Made by a program: the position numbers and the translations under genes. Below the pieces are notes generated by a model. That model was not told the DNA's origin. It made no database searches and was given only the letters and a program-made list of their open reading frames with translations. From Sapria himalayana (taxonomy: Eukaryota; Streptophyta; Magnoliopsida; Malpighiales; Rafflesiaceae), in contig JAREIK010003413.1 in assembly GCA_029783825.1 (NCBI GenBank), forward strand, positions 262,586 to 326,585: a DNA stretch of 64,000 bases. Direction: 5' to 3'. The first letter of the stretch is position 1, and every line of letters starts with the position of its first letter. Below are positions 41,312-53,559 of this stretch, in pieces.

Positions 41312-43360
41312 CTAACCTGATTCATTATCATCAAGGTCTTGAACTAATTCTTCAATTTCAATAGGTTTGTTTGAGCTTCTCAACCAATCTTGTAGACCAA
41401 TTAGAACTTCAGCTGTAATAGGTGTTAAATAACTCTTAAATTTATCTAAAGTTCTCCGCCTAGTGCTAAATGTAGATTTGTAGGCCATAGTAGATGCTTG
41501 GATAGCTAATACATACCTTGCTACCTTTTCCAAAGAAGGATACCTAACCTCATTTACCTTCCACCAGTTTAGAAGATCAAAATCAATTCTATTTTTTTCA
41601 AGTTTGTCCTCCAAGTACCTATCCAACTCTTCCCAAGCTGCAACTTCTTGTTCTTTCTCCAATTCAATAAAAAAAATCATCAACATAAGTATCACTACCA
41701 TCAAAGAAATCATCATTTTTCTTCAACACAGTAAAAGAGAAATCATCTTCTTTTGATTCAACTTCATTTGAATCTTTATAATAATCCATCATCTCATATA
41801 AAATATCTATAACCTTTTTCACCAAATTTTTAGCCAATTCCTCTCCATAATGCTAAGTGTAATTAACCTTGAGATATTTGAGCTTATATCTAGGATCCAA
41901 AACTACTGCTACAAAAAGCATAATATTTGTTGATAGAAGAGAAACCCAATATTTGTTGAATTTATGCCTCATTTTCATACCCAATTCAGACACCATTATA
42001 AGAAAAATAAACACTAGAGGTAGAATATTATCAGCCAGAAAATTTACAAGTTACCTCATAAAAAGTTTTAAAGAAACGAGCAAAAATTTTGGCGTTTGTT
42101 CAGTCTCTCTCAGTTGGAACATTTGAACCAAACTCCTTCAAAAACCTTTTGTCTTTCTCCACCAACTTTTCAAATTCTTTTTGATATTTTATATCAGTTT
42201 GTAGCATTAAATAAGTTGAATTCCCTCTTTTAGGCCAATCTAATTGCAATGAAGATCCATATGTCGAGTTTGCTTCTTCAACACTTAACTTAAACATATT
42301 TTAATCTTTTAGGGACTACTCCTCACATATTTTACCACACCTCTAATTTTATGAATAGCACCCTCTACTACTACAATGCCATCTCTGACAATTAAGTTTA
42401 GAATATGAGCACAACATCTCATATGAAAATGCTCGGCTCTCAAAGGTACAACACTTTTCTTCACAAGCCTTTTTTTCAATTGTTCAACTGCAACATCATT
42501 ATTTGATGCATTGTCAATAGTAATGCACATCAAATTTATCAAACCCCATTCATTAATGCAAAACTCAATAGCATTTCTAATATTAACTCTAGGATGACTT
42601 TTAATTACACAAAAGTTAAAAAGCCTTTTATGCATATTCCGTTGAGAATCAATGAAATTAACAGTCAAACATATATAAGACAAATTTTGAATGCTAGTCC
42701 AAGTGTTGGAAGTCAATGAAACTCTAGAACAATTAGATGATATGCTATCAAATAATTTCTTCTTTTCCTTCACAAATAAAGAAAAATAATCCAACAGTGT
42801 AGAGTGCCTAGATCGAATTTTAAATTGAGGCACACTAACTTCACAAAACTCCTTAAATTCATCCCTCTTAACAAACCAAAAAGGCAATTCATCTTTTATG
42901 ATCATTTTCACTAAAGACTCCATAACTAGTTGTTGATCAAATTGCCAACAAGTTAATTTTATTATCCTCTGAACTAGTATCTTTAATGAAACTCAACAAA
43001 GATTGTGACTTGTCTTTACCTTTTTGAGCTTTTATTAATTCTTTTTTGTGTGGAAATTTCCTACAAGTCTCTCTCAAGTATTTTTATAAACCCGAAGTAC
43101 CTTGATCACTTTTTGCCAAATATTATTTCCTACACAATATACAAGCTGCCCTACCAGTTTAATTTCCCTCTAAATCAACTAATATCTCATTAAGTTTCCC
43201 AAAAAGCAGACTTATACTTTTTATGAGCTTGAGGTTCAGATGTACCTTGACTTTCTTTTACAATTGGAATTGAAGAACCTGCCGTAACAATAGAAGGGTT
43301 CGTGAAAGGATGATGATAGGATTTACCATTACTTTGAACATTTGAGATGTGATCATCTTT
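41312..43360 (-). pseudogene. hAT transposase pseudogene (copy 1)
   Basis: Remnant of a BED zinc finger plus RNase-H-like hAT transposase read on the - strand. Order from the N-terminus: BED region (about 43215-43060) with Cys-x2-Cys codons near 43143 and 43134 but internal stops; catalytic core (42923-42309) with SNTWTS, TIDNAS and CCAHILNL; continuation (42297-42100) with MFKLSVEEANSTYGSSLQL; a MRHKFNKYW/VVLDP segment (about 41970-41860); C-terminal dimerisation domain (41716-41312) with LLNWWKVNEVRYPSLEKVAR and LQDWLRSS. Lesions: stops in the BED finger, an extra C in the TAGTCCCTAA region near 42310 shifting frame, a TGA at 42100-42102, about 60 bp deleted relative to copy 2 near 41985, and a T-tract shift near 41675. 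The first catalytic Asp is Asn (42705-42707), and the Glu of the ExxFS signature is Lys (41477-41479). The start codon is not identifiable. Confidence 0.93.
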
Positions 43361-44002
43361 AATTTATTGTATTTTTCACTTACCGGTGGATTGTGCCATC
43401 TACATTGCCATTCATTAATATTATATGTTAAGAATAAATACATATAAATATTTCAAACAAGCAAGCTCTACAAAACTAACTGTAACACATTCAGCCCACT
43501 CATTTGGCCCAACAACAACACCACAACTAATACTCATAAAAATTGACTGAGACACATAATAATAATAATTAAACACTCAATTCTCATCAGAAAAACAAAC
43601 CAAAAGGCTGGTGGCATATGAGACATGGTGGAGGTAACCAGAAGTGCGATGGACATGGGCTGGACTGGATTGAACATGGCTGGAACCGCATAAGGTCGCC
43701 TCGAACTCATTGGAATAGCAATAGCTGCATCAGAATTGAATGGGCAGTAGCAGAAATTGAGGCATCTTCATGTTATATATATATATATATATATATATAT
43801 TCATGGTTCTAGTATCGGTTTTTTAGGATGGGACGGTTCTCAGGATGGATATTGCCTAAGATCCAAAACCATCCCAAAAGAAAAAATACGTGACAGAACA
43901 GGTTGGTAAAAGTCAAAGTCAACAGATTTTTCTCAGTCCCGATTCTTTCGGGACGAGACTTTGGGTCGGGTCGCGAATCTCCAAGTCCCGTGAGCACACC
44001 TA
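43361..44002 (-). other. hAT copy 1: 5' non-coding leader
   Basis: It holds the 5' terminal repeat, subterminal CCCGTCCC/GGGATGG words, a (TA)n run at 43774-43801 and upstream leader sequence shared with copy 2. Frames at 43618-43812 and 43809-44012 run through terminal or simple repeats and are not genes. Confidence 0.75.
43774..43801. repeat. (TA)14 microsatellite in hAT copy 1
   Basis: Perfect TA repeat at the same relative position as the shorter AT run in copy 2 (53182-53200), so the simple repeat predates the split of the copies and has changed length since. Confidence 0.95.
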
Positions 44003-44010
44003 CTAAATAC
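44003..44010. repeat. 8-bp target-site duplication of hAT copy 1 (right)
   Basis: CTAAATAC, identical to 40344-40351, after which the host monomer continues (ATATATAGTTAAATCAG...). Confidence 0.9.
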
Positions 44011-45251
44011 ATATATAGTTAAATCAGTAAACTCCTAAACTCCGTAATACCTAAATACATAAACCATTAAACCGCTAAATACTACTTAAAAATTAATAAA
44101 TCTATTTTTTTGCTATTTATTATATTTTTAAATATTCATTTTAATTATTTATTAGTATATTTATTTAGAAATATTTATTACAAAATAAATTATGTGTGGG
44201 AGAAATATAATTTAAATGATATATTATTTATCTAATAAAAATATACGCTTATAAAAGAAGAATAAATTTAAAAATTAAAAATTATTATCAAGTAATATAA
44301 GTTACTTTATTTTTGAATCAATTTGGGTTTTGTAAATATTTATAATTAATATTAACCAAATATTAATAGTTTATAAATTTAATTTTTGATCATTATTATA
44401 ATATCTATCAATAAAATTATTTATATTAAATTTATATGATATATAATTTTTAATATTATTATAACAAAGTATTGCATTAAAATTTCAAAAAATTTTAAAT
44501 ATTATTATATTTTCAAATGTTATAACCTATGAAAATGATAAAAAATTATAAAATTTTTTTCTGTTATTTTATTTTTTTAAATAAAACCTATAAACCACTA
44601 AAAGCCTAAAAACATAAATTGCTAAACTACTAACGACAAAACCTCTAAATACATAAATCATTAAACTGGTATACATTAATAATAAATCATATATCTCATT
44701 TTAATTTTTATTGAGAATAATTTTAAAGTTTTATTTTAATTATTTATCAATTTATTTTATAGATATATTAATTACTAAATAAATTATTAGTGAGATAGAT
44801 CTAATTTAAATTAAACTGGTATCCCTAAATAATAAATAATAAATCTCATTTTTTTTTCAATATAATTTTAAATATTCTTTTTAATTATGTATTTGTTTAT
44901 TTATATATAAATATTAATTACAAAATAAATTGAGTTAGACAAATATAATTTATATAAATTATTTTTCATAAAAAAATTATTGATAAACTTTTTAGAAGAA
45001 AAAAAAATTTCAAAACAAAAAATTATTATATAGTAATATAGTTTGCTTTTCTTTTGAATCATTTTAGGTGTTGTAATTATATTTTAATTGATATCTACAT
45101 ATTAATAATAGATTATTAATTTATTTTTTGATCATTATTAGAATATTTATCAATAAAATTGTTTATATTGAATTTATATGATATATAAATATATTGATTA
45201 TTATAACTAAATATTGGATTCACATTTAAAAAAAATTAAAAATTATTATAT

Positions 45252-45275
45252 TTTCAAAGGTTATAACCTTTGAAA
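45252..45275. repeat. Perfect 24-bp palindromic dyad
   Basis: TTTCAAAGGTTA plus TAACCTTTGAAA, located in the inverted block at the standard monomer position. Confidence 0.95.
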
Positions 45276-46579
45276 ATATTAAAAAATAATAAATATATAT
45301 TTTTTATTATTTTATTTTTTTAATAAAACCTACAAACCACTAAATGTATACACAGTTAAATCAGTAAACTTTTAAACCTTATAATGCCTAAATACTTAAA
45401 CCATTAAACTGCAATATACTACTTAATAATTTATAAATCTAATTTTTATTTCTATTTATTATAATTTTAAATATTCATTTTTAATTTTTTTTTAGTTTAT
45501 TTTTAAAGAAATATTTATTACTAATTAAATTATGATAGCGACATATATATATTTTTTTATTTATTTTTAATCAAAAAATATATATGCTTATAAAAGAAGT
45601 AAAAATTTAAAATTTAAAAATTAAAAATTAATATCCAGTAATATATTTTACTTTAATTTTGAATCAATTTGGGTTTTGTAAATATTTTTTAATTAATATC
45701 AATCTTTTTATTAATAGTTTATTAATTTAAATTTTGATCATTATTATATTATCTATCAATAAAATTGTTTATATTGAATTTATATGATATATAATTATTA
45801 ATATTATTATAACAAAATATTATTTTCACATTTCAAAAAATATAAAATATTATTATATTTTCAAAGGTTATTACCTATGAAAATGATAAAAAATTATAGA
45901 TATTTTTTTGTTATTTTATTTTTTTATATAAAACCTATAAACCACTAAAAGCATAAAAACAAAAATCGGTAAAGTCCTAACGACAAAACATCTAAATACT
46001 TAAACCATTAAACTGGTATACATTAATAATAAATCTTAAATCTCATTTTAATTTTTATTCAGTATATTTTTAAATTTTTATTTTAATTATTTATCAGTTT
46101 ATTTTTATAGAAATATTAGTTACAAAATAAATTTTTAGTGAGCCGGATCTAATTTAAATTAAACCGGTATCCCTAAATAATAAATAATAAATCTTATTTT
46201 TTTTCATTATAATTTTAAATATTCATTTTAATTAATTAATTATTTATTTATTTATAAATATTAATAACAAAATAAATTGAGTTAGACAAATATAATTTAT
46301 ATATACTATTTTTTCATCAAAAAATTAAAAATAAACTTTTTAGAAGAAAAAAATTCTCTAAACAAAAAATTATTATATAGTAATATATTTTTCTTTCATT
46401 CTGAATCATTTTAGGTTTTATAATTATATTTTAATTGATATCTATCATTTTTTTAATTGAAATCTATCTTATTAATAATAGATTATTAATTTATTTTTTG
46501 ATCATTATTAGAATATTTATCAATAAAATTGTTTATATTGAATTTATATGATATATAAATATAATGATTATTATAACTA

Positions 46580-46581
46580 AA
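46580..46581. other. Satellite orientation junction (- to +)
   Basis: The - oriented monomer stops in ATGATTATTATAACTAAA, and + oriented sequence begins at once with AATATTTGTCGCACTCATAA. Both sides could supply a few shared bases (AAATAT), compatible with a microhomology join. Resolved to within about 6 bp. Confidence 0.88.
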
Positions 46582-47206
46582 AATATTTGTCGCACTCATA
46601 ATTTATTTTTTAATAAATATTTTTATAAAAATAAACTAATAAATAATTAAAATGAATATTTAAAATTATAATAAATAGAAAAAAAATTAGATTTATTAAT
46701 TATTAAGTAGTATATAGAAGTTTAATGGTTTATATATTTAGGCATTATGGGGTTTATAAGTTTACTGATTTAACTGTGTATGCATTTAGTGGTTTATAGT
46801 TTTTATTTATAAACTAAAATAAAAAAAAATTATTTTTATTATTTTTTTATATTATCAATGGTTATAAACTTTGAAAATATAATAATTTTTAACATATTTT
46901 CAAAAAGTGAATAAATATTTATTTATAATAATAATAAAAATTATATATCATATGAATTCAATATGAACAATTTTATCGATATATATTCTAATAATTATCA
47001 AAAAATAAATTAAAAATCTATTATGAATAACACTGATATTACTTAAAATATAATATCAAAATCTAAAATGATTCAAAAGCAAATCAAAATATATTACATA
47101 ATAATAATTATTTGTTTTTAAATTTTTATTCTTTTTATAAGCTTATCTATTTTTTGATGAAAAATTATTTTTATAAATTATATTTTTACTCATAATTTAT
47201 TTTATA

Positions 47207-47210
<4 letters not shown>

Positions 47211-47250
<40 letters not shown>
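47211..47250. repeat. (AT)20 microsatellite in a satellite monomer
   Basis: Perfect dinucleotide run at the site where sister monomers read TAATTAATACATATATAAAA (for example near 1775, 22880 and 59415). It is a unit-specific slippage expansion of a short ATATAT seed. Confidence 0.95.
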
Positions 47251-47256
<6 letters not shown>

Positions 47257-48793
47257 AAGTATCAAAATAAATTTTTTAAATAATAATGAAAACAAATAAA
47301 AATGAGATTTATTAATTATTATTTAGGTTATATTGGTTTAAAGGATTATCTATATAGGGGTATAGAGATTTTGTAGTTTAGTGATTTATGTGTTTAAGCA
47401 TTTAGTGGTTTATAGGTTTTATTTAAACAATAAAATAAAGAAATATTTTTTTTATTTTTTCACTTGTTAAAAGGTTATAATCTTTGAAAATATAATTATA
47501 TTAAAATTTTTTTCAAAAGTGAATATAATATTTAGTTATAATAATTATTAAATATATATATCATATAAATTCAATATAAACATTTGTATTGATAAATATT
47601 ATAATAATGATAAAAAAATAATTTAATAATTTTTTATTAATAAGTTAGATAACAATTAAAATATAATTACAAAACCTAAAATGATTCAGAAACAAAGCAA
47701 AATATATTACTATATAATAATTTTTTGTTTTTAGTTGTTTTCTTCTTTTAATTAGTTTATCTATATTTTTTTTGTTGAAAAATAATTTATATAAATTATA
47801 TTTGTATAACTTATACTTTATTTTGTAATTAATATTTATATAAAAATAAACAAATAAATAATTAAAATGAATATTTAAAATTATAACGAAAAAAAAATGA
47901 GATTTATTATTTATTATTTGGAGTATACCAGTTTAATTTAAATTATATCTGTCTGACTAATAATTATTATTGTAATAAATATTTCTATAAAAATAAACTG
48001 ATAAATAATTAAAATAAAAATTTAAAATTATACTTAATAAAAATTAAATTGAGATTTATGATTTATTATTAATGTATACTAATTTAATGGTTTATGTATT
48101 TAAAGGTTTTGTCGTTTAGAAGTTTAGCAATTTATGTTTTGGGGAATTTAGTGGTTTATCGGTTTTATTTAAATAATGATATAACAAAAAATTTATTTTT
48201 GATATTTTTTCAAAATTTCAAAATTTATAACCTTTGAAAATATAATAATATTTAAAATTTTTTGAAATGTGAATACAATATTTAGTTATTTTAATATTAA
48301 TAATTATATACCATATAAATTCAATATATACAATTTTATTGATAGATAATATAATAATGATCAAAAATTAAATTAATAAACTATTAATAATAAAATAGAT
48401 ATTAATTAAAAAATATTTACAATACCCAAATTGATTCAAGATTAAACTAAAATATTTTACTGAATAATAATTTTTAATTTTTAAATTTTTACTTCTTTTA
48501 TAAGCATCTATATATTTTTGATTAAAAATAAATTATTTAAATTATATTTGTCGCACTCATAATTTATTTTGGAATAAATATTTTATAAAAATAATCTAAT
48601 AAATAATAAAATCAATATTTAAAATTATAATAAATAAATTAAAATTAGATTTATTAATTATTAAGTAGTATTTAGTGGTCTAATGGTTTATGTATTTATG
48701 TGTTTACTGATTTAACTATATATGCATTTAGAGGTTTATATGTTTTTTTTTAAAATAAAATAACAAAAAATTTATTTTGTTATTTTTTGATAT

Positions 48794-48817
48794 TTTCAAA
48801 GGTTATAACCTTTGAAA
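48794..48817. repeat. Perfect 24-bp palindromic dyad
   Basis: TTTCAAAGGTTA plus TAACCTTTGAAA at the standard monomer position. Confidence 0.95.
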
Positions 48818-51709
48818 ATATAAAAATTTTAAAACTTTTTACAAAAGTGAATACAATATTTTGTTATAATAATTATTAAATTTATATATCATATAAATTC
48901 AATATAAACATTTTTATTGATAAATATTCTAATAATGATTAAAAAACAAATTAATAATCTATTATTAATAAGTTAGATATCAATTAAAATATAATTACAA
49001 ATCCTAAAATGATTCAGAAACAAAGCAAAATATATTACTATATAATATTTTTTTGTTTTTAATTTTTTTCTTCTTTTATTAAGTTTATCTATATTTTTTT
49101 TGTTGAAAAATAATTTATATAAATTATATTTGTATAATTTATAATTTATTTGGTAATTAATATTTATATAAAAATTAACAAATAAATAATTATAATGAAT
49201 ATTTGAAATTATAATGAAAAAAATAAAAATGAGATTTTTATTATTTATTATTTAGGATATACATGTTTAAAAAACTTATCTATTTAGGGTTTTAGAGATT
49301 TAGAAGTTACTAATTTAAGTATTTAGGCATTTAATCATTTATAGGTTTAATTCAAACAATGAAATAAAAAAAAATTATTTTTGATATTTTTTCAAAATTT
49401 CAAATGTTATAACCTTTGAAAATATAATAATTTTAAAATTTTTAAATATGCTAATACAAAATTTAGTAATAATAAATATTATAACTATATATAATATAAA
49501 CTAAATATAAACAATTCTATTGGTAGATGTTATATCAATTATCAAAAAACAATTTAATAAACTATAATTAATATAATAGATATAAATTAAAATATTATTA
49601 AAAAACCTAAAATGATTCAAAATCAAAGTAAAATTTAATACTAAATAATTATTTATTTTTTATTTTTTGCATCATTTTATAACCTTATATGTTTTTTTGA
49701 TGAAAAATAAATTATTTAAATTATATTTGTATCACTCATAATTTATTTTGTAATTAATATTTCTATAAATTATTTAAATTATATTTAAGGTTTACGAGTT
49801 TAAAGGTTTAAGTATTAAGGGTCTTCAGAGTTTAGGAGTTTAGATATTTATGTATTTAGGAATTTATTGGTTTATAAGTTTTATTTAAATAATGATATAA
49901 CAAAAAATTTATTTTTGTTATTTTTTCTCATTTTTGAAGGTTATAAACTTTGAAAATATAACAATTTTTAAATTTTTGTTATATGTGAATACTATATTTA
50001 GTTATGATAATCTTAATTATTATATATCAAGTAAATTTAATATAAATAATTATATTGAAATATATTATATTAATGATAAAAATTAAATTAATAAACTATT
50101 ATTAATAAGATAGATATTATTTTAAATATATTTGCATAACAGAAATTTATTTAAAATCAAAGTAAAATATTTTAAAAAATAATACTTTCTCTGATGTTTT
50201 GCTTGTTTTTTATAAGTTTATATGTTTTTTTATTAAAAGTAAATTATTTAAATTATAATTTTCCTCCTCATAATTTATTTTTAATTTATAATTCTATAAA
50301 AATAAACTAATAAATAATTAAGATGAATATTTAAAATTATAATGAATACAAATAAAATAGCGATTTATTATTTATTATTTAGGATATACTAGTATAATGG
50401 TTTAAGTCTTTAGGTGTTTTGGGGTTTAGTGATTTAATTCATTAGGCCTTAAGTGATTTATAGTTTTTATTTAAAGAATGATAAAATAAAAAATTTAATT
50501 TTTTAATTTTTTTAATTTTTGAAGGTTATAACCTTTGAAAATATAATAATTTTTAATTTTTTTAAATGTTAATATAATATTCTGTAATAATAATCTTAAT
50601 AATTATATATAAAGTAAACTCAATATAAATATTTTATTAATAGATATTATAATAATAATCAATAAAAAATTAATAAACTATTATTAATAAGAATGATATA
50701 AATTAAAATATAATTGCAAAATCTAAAATGATTCAAAATAAAAATAAAATATATTACTAAATAATAAATTTTTGTATTTAAAATTTTGCCTCTTTTTATA
50801 AGGTTGTATATTTTTTTTGATAAAAAATAAATTATTTAAATTAGATCTATCTCACTAATAATTTATTTTGTAATTAATATTTCTATAAAAATAAACTTAT
50901 AAATAATTAAAATAAAAATTTAAAATAATACTTAATAAAATTTAAATTGAGATTTATGATTTTTTATTAATGTACACCTATTTAATGGTTTAAGTATTTA
51001 GAGTTTTTGTCGTTTAGGAGTTTAGCAATTTATATTTTTAGGCATTTAGTGGTTTATAGGTTTTATTTAAACAATAAAATAACAGAAAAAAATTTGTAAT
51101 TTTTTCTCATTTTCATAGGTTATAACCTTTGAAAATATAATAATATTTATAATTTTTTGAAATGTGAATACAATATTTAGTTTTAATAATATTAATAATT
51201 ATATATGATATAAATTCAATATAAACAATCTTATAGATAGATAATATAATAATGATCAAAATCTAAAATAATAAAATATTAATAAAAAGATTGATATTAA
51301 TTAAAAAATATTTACAAAACCCAAATTGATTCAAAATTAAAGTAAAATATATTACTGGATAATAATTTTTAATCTTTAAATTTTTACTTCTTTTATAAGC
51401 ATATATTTTATTTGATTAAAAATAAATTAATTAAAATATATATGTCGCACTTATAATTTAATTAGTAATAAATAATTCTATAAAAATAAACTAATAAATA
51501 ATTAAATTGAATATTTGAAATTATAATAAATAGAAATAAAAATTAGATTTATTAATTATTAAGTAGTATATAGTGGTTTAATGGTTTATGTATTTAGGCA
51601 TTATGAGGTTTAGAAGTTTATTGATTTAACTGTGTATTCATTTAGTGGATTATAGGTTTTATTAAAAAAATATAATAATAATAAATTTATTTTTATTATT
51701 TTTTGATAT

Positions 51710-51733
51710 TTTCAAAGGTTATAACCTTTGAAA
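51710..51733. repeat. Perfect 24-bp palindromic dyad
   Basis: TTTCAAAGGTTA plus TAACCTTTGAAA at the standard monomer position, in a monomer about 1.2 kb upstream of hAT copy 2. Confidence 0.95.
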
Positions 51734-52972
51734 ATATAATAATTTTTAAATTTTTTTTAAATGTGAATACAATTTTTAGTTATAATAATCATTATATTTA
51801 TTTATCATATAAATTCAATATAAACAATCTTATTGAGTTATATTCTAATAATGATCCAAAAATTAATTATTAATCTATTATTAATAGGATAGATATCAAT
51901 TAAAATATAATTATAAAACCTAAAATGATTCAGAAGAAAAGCAAAATATATTAGTATATAATAATTTTTTTTTGAATTTTTTTTTCTTTTAAAAAGATTA
52001 TCAATAATTTTTTGAAGAAAAATAATTTATATAAATTATATTTGTCTAACTCAATTTATTTTGTAATTAATATTTATATAAAAATAAACAAATAAATAAT
52101 TAAAATGAATATTTAAAATTATAATGAAAAATAAATTAGATTTATTATTTATTATTTAGGGATATTAGTTTAATTTAAATTAGATCTGTCTCACTAATAA
52201 TTTATTTTGTAATTAATATTTCTATCAAATAAATTTATAAATAATTAAAATAAAATTTAAAATTATACTGAATAAAAATTAAAATGAGATTTATTATTTA
52301 TTATTAATGTATAACTGTTTAATTATTTAAGTATTTAGAGGTTTTTTCATTAGGAACTTAGCGATTTATGTTTTTAGGCTTTTAGAGGTTTATAGGTTTT
52401 ATTTAAAATAAATTAAAACAAAAAAAAATTTATAATTTTTTATCATTTTCATATGTTATAACTTTTGAAAATATAATAATATTTAAAATTTTTTGAAATT
52501 TTAATACAATATTTTGTTATAATAATATTAATAATTATATATTATATAAATTTAATATAAATAATTTTATTGATAGATATAATAATAATGATCAAAAATT
52601 AAATTTATAAACAATTAATATTAAGATAGATATTAATTAGAAAATATTTACAAAACCCAAATGATTCAAAATTAAAGAAACTTATATTACTTGATAATAA
52701 TTTTTAATTTTTAAATTTATACTTCATTTATAAACGTATAATTTTATTAGATAAATAATATATTATTTAAATTATATTTGTCCCACTCATAATTTATTTG
52801 TAATAAATATTTATAAATAAATACACTAATAAATAATTAAAATGAATATTTAAAAATATAATAAATTGCAATAAAAATTAGATTCATTAATTATTAGGTA
52901 GTATTTAGCAGTTTAATGGTTTATCTATTTAGGCATTACAGGGTTTAGGAGTTTACTGATTTAACTTTATAT

Positions 52973-52980
52973 GCATTTAG
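52973..52980. repeat. 8-bp target-site duplication of hAT copy 2 (left)
   Basis: GCATTTAG precedes the element. The right copy at 56615-56622 is GTATTTAG, one mismatch. It is the same monomer site as in hAT copy 1, and the right copy matches copy 1's duplication exactly in monomer orientation. Confidence 0.85.
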
Positions 52981-53559
52981 TAGGGCTGCTCAAGGGACTC
53001 GGAGATTTTCCACCCTAAACGAAGCCTTGTCCCGAAGGAATCGGGACTAAGAAAATCCGTTGAGTTTGACTTTTCCCATCCCATTCTGTCACGTATTTTT
53101 TCTTTTGGGATGGTTCCGGAGCTTGAGCAATATCAATCCAGAGAACCATCCCGTCCAAAAAAACCTATACAAGAACCAGGAATATATATATATATATATA
53201 AAACATGAAGACACCATCAATTTAGCTAATGCCCAACCAATTCCAACGCTCCTATTGCTCTTCCGAAAAGTTCCAGGCCACCTAACGCCATTCCAGCCGT
53301 GTTCAGTTAGGTCCAGCCGTTGTCCGTCACACATTTGGTTGCCTCCACCGTGTCTCAGATGCCACCAACCTTTTGGTTTGTTTTTCTGAAGAGAATTGAG
53401 TGATTAATTATTATTATTATTATGGGTCACAGTCAGTTTTGTAGAGGTTGCTCGTTTGAAATATTTATATGTATTTATGCTTATCATATCATATTAATTA
53501 ATAGCAATGCAGATGGTACAATCCAGCGGTAAATAAAAAATATAATAAATTGAAGATGA
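52981..53559 (+). other. hAT copy 2: 5' non-coding leader
   Basis: It contains the terminal repeat, CCCGAAGG/CCATCCCGTCC-type subterminal words, an AT run (53182-53200) and an ATTATTATTATT run near 53407. Overlapping frames of 109 codons (+) and 81 codons (-) at 53060-53389 lie across subterminal repeats and show no domain. Confidence 0.75.
53182..53200. repeat. AT microsatellite in hAT copy 2
   Basis: Short perfect AT run homologous in position to the 28-bp run of copy 1. Confidence 0.9.

Larger units (their letters stand above)
40352..44002 (-). mobile_element. hAT-superfamily DNA transposon, copy 1 (defective, 3651 bp)
   Basis: The element interrupts a variant-G satellite monomer. Its ends are AAGGTGTGCTCA at 40352-40363 and, as reverse complement of 43991-44002, TAGGTGTGCTCA: 12-bp terminal inverted repeats with one mismatch at the outermost base. 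An exact 8-bp target duplication flanks it. Subterminal regions are rich in GGGACGGG/CCCGTCCC words, typical of transposase-binding subterminal repeats. Inside is a broken BED-finger/hAT transposase on the - strand. Length and internal order match copy 2, so both belong to one family. hAT elements move by cut and paste using an RNase-H-fold transposase; this copy cannot encode one. Confidence 0.95.
44003..46580 (-). repeat. AT-rich satellite array, - orientation (block 2b)
   Basis: Continuation of the inverted block beyond hAT copy 1, with a perfect dyad at 45252-45275. It ends in ATTATAACTAAA at the second orientation junction. No gene seen. Confidence 0.92.
46581..52980 (+). repeat. AT-rich satellite array, + orientation (block 3a)
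   Basis: Monomers are again on the + strand, with perfect dyads at 48794-48817 and 51710-51733, an expanded AT microsatellite at 47211-47250 and a short deleted variant near 47900. It ends at the left target duplication of hAT copy 2 in a variant-G monomer. No gene seen. Confidence 0.93.

Noticed and set aside
53060..53389. 109-codon frame (and opposite 81-codon frame) at the 5' end of hAT copy 2
   Set aside because: It spans GC-rich subterminal repeats and an AT microsatellite, and the copy-1 equivalent is broken differently.
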